The notes under the pieces were generated by a model, which did not search any database, had not been told where the DNA came from, and was given only the letters and a program-made list of their open reading frames with translations. From NCBI GenBank assembly GCA_017508345.1, contig JAFVZD010000036.1:1-5551 (forward strand): a DNA stretch of 5,551 bases, read 5' to 3'. The DNA comes from Clostridia bacterium. GTDB taxonomy: Bacteria > Bacillota_A > Clostridia > Christensenellales > UBA1242. Shown here in pieces: positions 1-5,551 of this stretch; positions within the stretch are counted from its first letter, which is position 1; the number at the start of each line of letters is the position of its first letter. The position numbers were made by a program, and so were the translations under genes.

Positions 1-27
1 ATTTTTTTAATATTTTTTGAGAGCAAG

Positions 28-64
28 AAAAAACACATTAAGTGGGATTCTTAATGTGTTTTTT
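28..64 (-). terminator. Intrinsic terminator of the ABC transporter gene, probably bidirectional
   Basis: A perfect 15-bp inverted repeat pairs 28-42 with 50-64 around a 7-nt loop (TGGGATT). The outer six pairs are A-T, so an A tract on one side and a T tract on the other make it usable from both strands. It starts 44 nt after the transporter stop codon and is well placed to end that transcript. It could also stop rightward transcription from a gene beyond the left edge. Between it and the stop codon lies a weaker 7-bp inverted repeat (70-76 with 91-97) that has no T tract and is not called as a terminator. Confidence 0.88.
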
Positions 65-108
65 TGTACATCCAATAAAAGTATTTTTTGATTGGATAAT
101 ATTTAGCA

Positions 109-2877
109 TTATTTCCTATTGTGGATAGCATCGATTGGTTTCATCTTGGCAATCTTGCGAACTGGCAAGAAGCTAGCGATAACTGCAACAATAATGCTTA
201 GACCTACCATTAGTAGGAGTTGTACAATACCGAAGCTTAGGAATTTGATACCTATACCTATAGCGGCAGCAATGGTGTGATTTAGGTAAATCACTACTCC
301 TATGGTCATAATCAAAGAAATTATCAAGTTGATGAAACAAATTATTAAACTCTCGTGTAGGAATATGCGGTAAACATCGGATTTTTTTGCACCCAAAGCA
401 CGCAGGATACCTATTTCTTGCTTTTTGTAACTAATACTAGTAGCTATGAATGTCATTAGCAAGAATGTACTGAATAGTGCAAATCCTAGACTAACATACA
501 CGAATACCTCTGCTAGTGTATCTAATATACTACCATAGTTATTTAGAATATCACTGTATTGGTTAGAAATATAGTAATGCTCACCAGAACGAGGGAATGA
601 GTATGTGCCATTTACAAAATCTTGTAGTTGAGTCACGCTAACCATATGGAATTTTTGGTAGCCTTTGTCATAATCACCTAAAGTACTAGGAATACCTTTT
701 GGGAACCATGAAAAGTGGTCAATATTTGCAGAATTCTGGATATCCAGGTAGATACCGGATAGGTTGAATGTTTCAATCTTACTTTCTTCTTGAACTACAT
801 CGTAGTAACTACATTCTACTTTGTAACTTGGCTCATTATTGAAAGTAAACAGATTTTTTATTGCGAGTACCAGCTCATCATAGGTATCGTACATAGTTGG
901 TGTGTAATTATTGTACTCCCTTAGAGTATACTTGCCACCTGATTGATTGATAGTTAGCCCCATTGCGGAAGTGTCTAATACAACATCTCTTGATGTGTAA
1001 TCAGTTGTCTTTAGTTTGATAATCTTATTTTGTTGAATATTGCCAGCAATATAGTTTTGAACACTACTATATTTGTAATTTGAATTGGTGCGTGCATTAA
1101 TAATATCTGGATACAATCTACCATTACTGAGTGGATTTAGCTTGTAGTAATCAGCTTCGTATGCATTATCCAATATTAGTGAGTAATACAGTCCATTAAA
1201 GACTATGCTGGACATTTCACTCTCTAAATTGTAGTCACGCTGATCATTGTTTGTACTATCTATTACTTTGCTGTATTTAGCAAAATCAAAACCTGTGTCA
1301 ATTACACCAGTGATTGTATATTCAACATTATCTGTGATAAATTTTTTGCCTATAATGTCATCCACTGTCATAATTTGGATAGTGTCATCACCTGATTTGT
1401 ATGAATATTTTTGGAAGAATTTGAACATATAATCAGAAATTAAGCATTCATTAATGGATGTAGGCCAATGCCCGTTGGTACTCGTCAGTAGTTTGTAGCC
1501 TAATGCTTTGAGTTGTGCATTGGTCATAAAGTATATGTTGTTCATACTTGAAGGTGCGTAGTAATTGTATTCAGGATTCGCATAACTTATGCTGATATTG
1601 TCATATACAACTTTGATAATTTCTGCACCATAGGTGTTGGTAATATGCTGATAGTCTTTTTGAGTCAATGGCATACTAGAACCAGTACCGTAATATGTCT
1701 GATATTCTGGGTCAAAATATGATTTTTGGATAGTGGTGGTCTGTACACCATTTTCCTTTAGGCTCTCATACATAGATTGTGTTACATTGAATGCACTGAG
1801 TGTGTTGGATAGACCGAATAGAGCCAATGCTATGGCGGATAGTAAAATGGTGAAAAATAGTCGAACTTTTTTGTATTTTAGTCCGCTGGCACCAATCTTG
1901 ATACAGTCGGTTGTTTTTAGTTTACTATTAATCAATCGGAAGCGGTGTCTTGGTTCTTTTTGGATATCGCTTTCTTTGGTTTGCTCAAATACCTCTTGAT
2001 TACCCTCATCGGTAACTTTTGCAATCTTTTTGATTTCTTTGTTGAGTTCTTTGCTAGAAATAATCATAATTTCATCAGAACTAGATTTGAGCTTGTGACC
2101 AATCATATTCCATGCTTCGGGATTTAGGTTTTGGGCATCACGGATTTGGTACACTTCGTTGTTGATAACATTGATGTTACCAGAGACTTTGTGTGGCTCA
2201 CGGAAGTGTTTTGTGGTGTCGCTAATTATCTTACCATCACGCAATTCTATAATTCGGTCGGCAAATAATTCGGCATTCTCGCGGTCGTGAGAAACAACCA
2301 CTACCAATTTTTCTTGGGACAATTTCTTTAGTGTTTCGAACACTTGGGCACCCGTCTTGCTATCCAGAGCACCAGTTGGCTCGTCCGCCATAATTATATC
2401 GGGATTTTTGATCAACGCACGGGCGATAGCAATTCTCTGCTTTTGACCACCAGATAATTGGTTAGGTTTACGATTGGCGTATCCTGTTAGGTCTACTTTT
2501 TCGAGTAATTCATTGACCGCACGAGGGCTAGCTTTTTTACCCTGCAATTCTAGTGCTAGAGCGATATTTTTGGCTACTGTGAATTCGCCTAGAATGTTGT
2601 ATTCTTGAAAAATAAATCCTAGGTAAGTATTACGGTAGGCATCAAAATCTTTTTCACGGAAGGTGCGTGAACTCTTGCCATTGATGATGATTTCTCCACT
2701 ATCGAAGGAATCTAGTCCTCCCATAACATTTAGCAAGGTAGATTTACCACTACCACTCTTACCTAGCAAGAATACCATACCACGGTCGCCTAAGTTGAGT
2801 GAAACATTATCTAGAGCATATACAGTTTCGCTATTCCGCGACTTGTACTTTTTGGTTAAATTCTTTACCTCTAACAT
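109..2877 (-). CDS. MacB-like ABC transporter, fused ATPase and FtsX-type permease
   Basis: This 922-residue protein joins an ABC ATPase to a permease. The ATPase spans about residues 1-220 and is complete: Walker A GKSGSGKST (39-47), Q-loop Q91, signature LSGGQ (141-145), Walker B IIMADE with catalytic E166, and switch histidine H197. A polar linker of about 115 residues follows. TM1 is near 338-358, then an outward-facing domain of about 430 residues, then TM2 (792-814), TM3 (844-865) and TM4 (883-905). The cytoplasmic motif KKQEIGILRALGA after TM2 is typical of FtsX/MacB permeases. Segments 476-488 (NECLISDYMFKFF) and 506-527 (ending YTITGVID) resemble the MacB core domain. MacB of E. coli is about 650 residues; the excess here is in the linker and the outer domain. 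MacB-type proteins act as dimers that use ATP to move substrates outside the membrane or to signal; the substrate here is unknown. The ATG at 2877 was chosen because it has a ribosome binding site and lies downstream of a consensus promoter. Upstream in-frame starts at 2937 (TTG) and 2910 (ATG) fall inside that promoter. Confidence 0.95.
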   Translation of the reverse strand: MLEVKNLTKKYKSRNSETVYALDNVSLNLGDRGMVFLLGKSGSGKSTLLNVMGGLDSFDSGEIIINGKSSRTFREKDFDAYRNTYLGFIFQEYNILGEFTVAKNIALALELQGKKASPRAVNELLEKVDLTGYANRKPNQLSGGQKQRIAIARALIKNPDIIMADEPTGALDSKTGAQVFETLKKLSQEKLVVVVSHDRENAELFADRIIELRDGKIISDTTKHFREPHKVSGNINVINNEVYQIRDAQNLNPEAWNMIGHKLKSSSDEIMIISSKELNKEIKKIAKVTDEGNQEVFEQTKESDIQKEPRHRFRLINSKLKTTDCIKIGASGLKYKKVRLFFTILLSAIALALFGLSNTLSAFNVTQSMYESLKENGVQTTTIQKSYFDPEYQTYYGTGSSMPLTQKDYQHITNTYGAEIIKVVYDNISISYANPEYNYYAPSSMNNIYFMTNAQLKALGYKLLTSTNGHWPTSINECLISDYMFKFFQKYSYKSGDDTIQIMTVDDIIGKKFITDNVEYTITGVIDTGFDFAKYSKVIDSTNNDQRDYNLESEMSSIVFNGLYYSLILDNAYEADYYKLNPLSNGRLYPDIINARTNSNYKYSSVQNYIAGNIQQNKIIKLKTTDYTSRDVVLDTSAMGLTINQSGGKYTLREYNNYTPTMYDTYDELVLAIKNLFTFNNEPSYKVECSYYDVVQEESKIETFNLSGIYLDIQNSANIDHFSWFPKGIPSTLGDYDKGYQKFHMVSVTQLQDFVNGTYSFPRSGEHYYISNQYSDILNNYGSILDTLAEVFVYVSLGFALFSTFLLMTFIATSISYKKQEIGILRALGAKKSDVYRIFLHESLIICFINLIISLIMTIGVVIYLNHTIAAAIGIGIKFLSFGIVQLLLMVGLSIIVAVIASFLPVRKIAKMKPIDAIHNRK

Positions 2878-2884
2878 ATTTATT

Positions 2885-2890
2885 ACCTCT
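2885..2890 (-). promoter_or_regulatory. Ribosome binding site that fixes the ABC transporter start
   Basis: On the minus strand AGAGGT lies 7 nt before the ATG at 2877, close to the AGGAGGT consensus and at normal spacing. Neither in-frame start further upstream can be on the predicted transcript. This supports MLEVKNLTKKY as the true N-terminus, which is also where ABC ATPase homology normally begins. Confidence 0.85.
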
Positions 2891-2908
2891 ACTTTGTAGT
2901 AATACTTC

Positions 2909-2937
2909 ATTATAATATATCCAAACACATAAGTCAA
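2909..2937 (-). promoter_or_regulatory. Sigma-A (sigma-70 type) promoter of the ABC transporter gene
   Basis: On the minus strand a TTGACT -35 box (2937-2932) and a perfect TATAAT -10 box (2914-2909) are separated by exactly 17 nt. The start of transcription is predicted near the A at 2903, giving a leader of about 26 nt with no room for a riboswitch or attenuator. Regulation, if any, is therefore likely at initiation. The repeated TTTTTGTC elements upstream (2968-2996) are candidate operator sites. Confidence 0.85.
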
Positions 2938-2967
2938 CCGCAGTATGGATATTGCCAGGACTAATTT

Positions 2968-2996
2968 GACAAAAAATCAATTTTGGTCGACAAAAA
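2968..2996 (-). repeat. Spaced direct repeat TTTTTGTC upstream of the transporter promoter
   Basis: On the minus strand TTTTTGTC occurs at 2996-2989 and again at 2975-2968, with start-to-start spacing of 21 bp, two helical turns. The nearer copy ends 30 bp upstream of the -35 box, which puts the copies near -70 and -91 from the predicted transcription start. That is the face and distance often used by activators that bind direct repeats, such as OmpR-type response regulators. The repeat is seen; the operator role is inferred. Being A/T-rich, it could be chance or an UP-like element. Confidence 0.4.
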
Positions 2997-3283
2997 GCGG
3001 TTAGGAATGAAAAATATAATTTACAACAATCAAATACTGATTTATGTAAAAAATAGAAGGATTTAAATAAGTTAATTAGTGTTTTATATTCTATTAAGAA
3101 ATGCTGGTAACTAAGTAGGGGGAATTGTGTGAGAAATAATTGATAGGTTGAGTGAGAGGGGTTTTATTTATAAGAATTATTATTACTACGGGGGTGGGAT
3201 TAATCTGCGTGGTGGGTTATGAATTTGATGAAAATTTATGCTGTATTAAGTATTTTCACATCGTAAAAAGAGCGGATTTAGAA

Positions 3284-3301
3284 CCAAAGCTGAAGCTTTG
3301 G
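3284..3301. repeat. Compact inverted repeat (hairpin) in the spacer
   Basis: CCAAAGC (3284-3290) and GCTTTGG (3295-3301) are perfect 7-bp arms around a TGAA loop. No T run follows on either strand, so it is not a standard terminator. GAAC occurs on both sides (3281-3284 and 3301-3304), as if a small hairpin had been inserted with a 4-bp duplication. It could also be a protein-binding palindrome or part of an RNA. Its function is unknown. Confidence 0.5.
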
Positions 3302-3570
3302 AACAAATATAATTATATGTTTTATTATATTGATTTTTTATGATGTATTATTATCTAAAAAACAAGGCTGAATTTGCCACTTTTGTGTATATAATATGGG
3401 TGTAACATTGGATAAAATGGTTGTTTTATTTTATTATAACAATTTAAGAAATATTTGAAATATATATATTTATTATAATATGTGAAGGTGGATTATATTT
3501 ATTGTATCAGATTGGTAAAATAATAAGAATAGGTGGTGTTATCATATAAATTAAAGGTTGAGGAGAATGA

Positions 3571-3611
3571 AAAAAAAGTTTGTTCCGAGAATGGTGGAAC
3601 AAACTTTTTTT
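3571..3611 (-). terminator. Intrinsic terminator of the coiled-coil protein gene, probably bidirectional
   Basis: A perfect 16-bp inverted repeat pairs 3571-3586 with 3596-3611 around a 9-nt loop (GAGAATGGT). The inner nine pairs include GTTTGTTCC/GGAACAAAC, and the outer seven are A-T, supplying a T tract on each strand. It lies 44 nt beyond the TAA at 3656-3658. It should insulate the transporter promoter from read-through and could stop any rightward transcription coming from the spacer. Confidence 0.9.
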
Positions 3612-3655
3612 GATATTTAATACATCCAAAACTTGTTGAGATAAATAGGTATTGA

Positions 3656-5551
3656 TTAGTTATTTGATTGGTAATCTGCAATGGTTTTTAGCAATTCTGC
3701 GATGTTTTTGATGATTTTGTTTAGTTCGGTCTTGCTAGCACCCCTAGCCTTTGCTTCTTTGGCTTCATCACGGAGTTTGTCAATTAGTCCTTTTATCTCT
3801 TTGATACGTTTTTGTTTTTCGGTCTTTGTATTTGCTTTTGTATCAATTTTGTTTAGAGTTTCGTCTACTTGGGAACGAAGTTCTTGTTGTTGTTTTTTCA
3901 ACTTTTTGTTTTCCTCAGCAATTTGTTGGTGAATAGCCATCAACTCATCTGCGTTTTCCTCTTTTTTCTTGGTTGTAGCAGTTGTTGTGCTTTTTGCTTT
4001 TGTAGAGGATTTTTTGGAAGAACCAGATTTTTCATCTTTTTTGTCTTTCATCTTCTTTACGGTAGATGATTTGATTGTGGATGAATTTTTGGTAGCAGTT
4101 TTCTTTGCGGTAGGTTGAGTGGTCTTTTCCTTTGTAGTACTAGTTGATTTCTTTGACTTTGGAGCGTCTGGAATGTTGGCTGTGATATCAACAAATTCGT
4201 TTGTACCCTTGCTAGCATTGGTGTTTGCCCAATCTATACCAATAGTGTCCTTAGTGTCGGACTTTTGCTCCTTGTTAGGTTGGTTATTAGCTGGGGCATT
4301 AACCTCTGGTGCTGGGGTAATTGGTTCTGGGATAATTGGTTCCGCTGGTGCGATAACTGGCTGGGTCTCAGGCTCTGGCATTGCGATAAATGGCTCTGCT
4401 GGGGCTGGCTCTATGATTGGCTCGTTTGGAGTAAATAGTGGCTCAGTGGTAGCAGGTTGTGCCAGTGTAAATTCAGAGAAGTCATCTGCTATTGGAGTAA
4501 TTGGGGTAAGAACGATGTCTTGTGGCAAGGTAATCAAGCCTGGTTCATCATTTGTAGTAGGTTGAGATTTAGGCTCTTGTGGTGTTGCCTCGTCTTGTTG
4601 TAGGAAGTTCACCATATTACCATTGTCATCATATAGTTTGTGGAAGTCGCTAGCGGTATTACCCTCGGCTAGTCCACTAGTAGCACTGATTAGATTAGGT
4701 TCATCTGGTGCAAAATTATCTTTTGAAAAGTCGTGTTGTTGGTGACGTTTGTGAGATTTTTTGTCTAGTTTTGCACGTAGATTACTATTATCTACTTGGA
4801 GGTTCTCTACCTCCATAATCTTGGCTTGGATATCCAAGTCTTTGCGTTCGATTAATTTATCAAATTCACGAAGTTTACTTTTGAGTCTACCAATTTGGCT
4901 CTCGTAATCGTGCATAATCTCTGCTGTATCTTGGGAAACTTTTTGGAAAATTTCGTCATAGACACGTGTAGCAAAAGTATTGTATTCTGCTTTTAGGGCA
5001 AATTCCACGCTGGCTTTGCTATTATTGATTTCTTCTTTGCGTTTCTCTATCTCCACACGTAGTGCGTCTTGGGCAACTTTCTCTTTTTCTAGCATAGATT
5101 TTAGGTCTTTTTCTATCATAAGTTTTTTGTCCATTTCATCTTTTGCTTGTCTACGGTTATAGTTGATTTCCACACGGTTGGTTGTTTCTTGGATAGCGGC
5201 ATCTAGGCGTTCTAGGTTCTCTTTGATAGCTTGCAATTTCTTGTTTGCCTCACGCTCCATATCATCCATATTTTGCTCGGCTGCACGATATTGCTTTTCT
5301 AGATTAACGATTTCTTCTTGAAGATTTAGTTTGCGAAGTAAGAATTCTTCACTCTCATCTATTGCACGAGTAATTAATTGTGCTCCGTTGATACCTAAGT
5401 CCTCAAAGTCGTATGGACTGTGCTCTACCTCATCACGCTTAGCCTTCTCTAACAAGCGTTGTTCTTCTAGGGCTTTTTTCTCTAAGTATTCACGAAGTAC
5501 AGGGATACCACGATTAATTTCTTTCTTTGTGAACAATAATTCGTAGTCAAC
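3656..5551 (-). CDS. Large coiled-coil protein with proline-rich and lysine-rich middle (5' partial)
   Basis: I do not recognise a family. The frame is open to the right edge (first residues VDYELLFTKKEI), so the start is missing; the TTG at 5536 has no special claim. In the 631 visible residues (V at 5551 = 1), about 65-268 is a charged heptad-rich coiled coil with many Glu, Lys, Arg and Leu. About 325-425 is an acidic proline-rich stretch with EP, AP and EPI(I/T)P motifs. About 464-531 is a Lys/Ser/Thr/Ala-rich basic segment (for example AKKTATKNSS) resembling histone H1 tails. About 532-628 is a second coiled coil ending in YQSNN. No signal peptide, membrane segment, enzyme motif or cysteine is visible, and there is one tryptophan. 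A cytoplasmic structural or scaffold role, perhaps contacting DNA or another polyanion through the basic tract, is inferred. Coiled coils joined to acidic proline-rich regions also occur in Mollicute cytoskeletal proteins, but that is an analogy of composition. The gene is monocistronic at its 3' end. Confidence 0.88.
   Translation of the reverse strand, partial: VDYELLFTKKEINRGIPVLREYLEKKALEEQRLLEKAKRDEVEHSPYDFEDLGINGAQLITRAIDESEEFLLRKLNLQEEIVNLEKQYRAAEQNMDDMEREANKKLQAIKENLERLDAAIQETTNRVEINYNRRQAKDEMDKKLMIEKDLKSMLEKEKVAQDALRVEIEKRKEEINNSKASVEFALKAEYNTFATRVYDEIFQKVSQDTAEIMHDYESQIGRLKSKLREFDKLIERKDLDIQAKIMEVENLQVDNSNLRAKLDKKSHKRHQQHDFSKDNFAPDEPNLISATSGLAEGNTASDFHKLYDDNGNMVNFLQQDEATPQEPKSQPTTNDEPGLITLPQDIVLTPITPIADDFSEFTLAQPATTEPLFTPNEPIIEPAPAEPFIAMPEPETQPVIAPAEPIIPEPITPAPEVNAPANNQPNKEQKSDTKDTIGIDWANTNASKGTNEFVDITANIPDAPKSKKSTSTTKEKTTQPTAKKTATKNSSTIKSSTVKKMKDKKDEKSGSSKKSSTKAKSTTTATTKKKEENADELMAIHQQIAEENKKLKKQQQELRSQVDETLNKIDTKANTKTEKQKRIKEIKGLIDKLRDEAKEAKARGASKTELNKIIKNIAELLKTIADYQSNN
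4313..4342 (-). repeat. Two tandem 15-bp repeats encoding EPI(I/T)P
   Basis: Read on the minus strand, two adjacent 15-bp units differ at one base and encode EPIIP then EPITP within the proline-rich part of the coiled-coil protein. Looser relatives (EPIIEPAPAEP and PAEPIIP) flank them, so the whole tract probably grew by in-frame duplication. Copy number may vary between strains. Confidence 0.7.

Larger units (their letters stand above)
2938..3570. other. Long AT-rich, G-skewed spacer with no recognised gene
   Basis: This stretch separates the terminator of the coiled-coil gene from the transporter promoter. By hand count over 2941-3570 there are about 126 G and 40 C on the plus strand, so it is about 26% GC with a threefold G excess. 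Runs of 74 nt (3112-3185) and 67 nt (3441-3507) contain no C. I found no tRNA, rRNA, CRISPR repeat or known riboswitch. Open frames here are short and lack good ribosome binding sites; the longest (3152-3343, GTG start) has no coding character. TATAAT boxes on the plus strand at 3015, 3308 and 3390 have no -35 box at proper spacing. It may be decayed sequence, a regulatory spacer or an unrecognised RNA; the sequence does not decide. Confidence 0.6.

Noticed and set aside
2966..2971. TTGACA on the plus strand as a rightward promoter
   Set aside because: No -10-like sequence occurs 16-18 nt downstream; the nearest TATAAT (3015) is 43 nt away.
3219..3266. Short plus-strand frame MNLMKIYAVLSIFTS resembling a leader peptide
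   Set aside because: The GGTGGG before it is only 2 nt from the ATG, there is no plus-strand promoter, and no gene follows on that strand.
3152..3343. Plus-strand frame of 63 codons in the spacer with a GTG start
   Set aside because: No ribosome binding site, no promoter at proper spacing, unusual residue mix and no recognisable motif; the skewed base composition explains the open frame.
3499..3681. Minus-strand frame of 60 codons overlapping the end of the coiled-coil gene
   Set aside because: It runs through the terminator hairpin, is out of frame with the real gene, and has no start signals.
4119..4565. Plus-strand frame of 148 codons, Gly/Ser/Ala-rich
   Set aside because: It is the antisense shadow of the proline-rich tract; Gly and Ser codons arise from reading the Pro/Glu codons backwards.
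4825..4838. Perfect 14-bp palindrome CTTGGATATCCAAG
   Set aside because: It lies inside the coding region and encodes LDIQ; one such palindrome is not surprising in 5.5 kb.
5534..5536. TTG at 5536 as the start of the coiled-coil gene
   Set aside because: The frame continues open to the window edge and no upstream ribosome binding site can be seen in the 15 remaining bases, so the gene is better treated as 5' partial.

Overview
The window suggests a low-GC, standard-code bacterium, probably a monoderm Bacillota (Bacilli/Erysipelotrichales-like or a related uncultured lineage). The evidence is AT-rich spacers, an AGAGGT ribosome binding site, a textbook sigma-A promoter, TGG-encoded tryptophan, and a MacB-like ABC protein with an NBD-linker-FtsX architecture common in Firmicutes. 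The placement is inferred from style, not from a marker gene.

Both real genes lie on the minus strand, so transcription runs right to left. At the right is a large coiled-coil protein gene (3656-5551). It is open through the right edge, so its true start lies outside the window. It ends at TAA and is followed 44 nt later by a strong hairpin terminator (3571-3611). Next comes an AT-rich spacer of about 630 bp (2938-3570) with no convincing gene. It has strong G-over-C strand skew, a few G runs, a compact hairpin and a spaced direct repeat. A consensus promoter (2909-2937) and a ribosome binding site (2885-2890) then drive a 922-residue ABC transporter with fused ATPase and permease (109-2877). 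That gene ends at TAA, again with a hairpin terminator 44 nt downstream (28-64). Positions 1-27 show only AT-rich sequence.

Because each gene has its own terminator and the transporter has its own promoter, they appear to be separate transcription units and not an operon. The ABC protein should sit in the membrane as a MacB-type dimer with a large outward-facing domain. The coiled-coil protein has no signal peptide or membrane segment and looks like a cytoplasmic structural or scaffolding protein with a histone-H1-like lysine-rich stretch. No sequence evidence ties the two functionally.

I do not see a clearly new system. The items most worth a second look are the coiled-coil/proline-rich/lysine-rich protein, the skewed spacer, and the repeats upstream of the transporter promoter.
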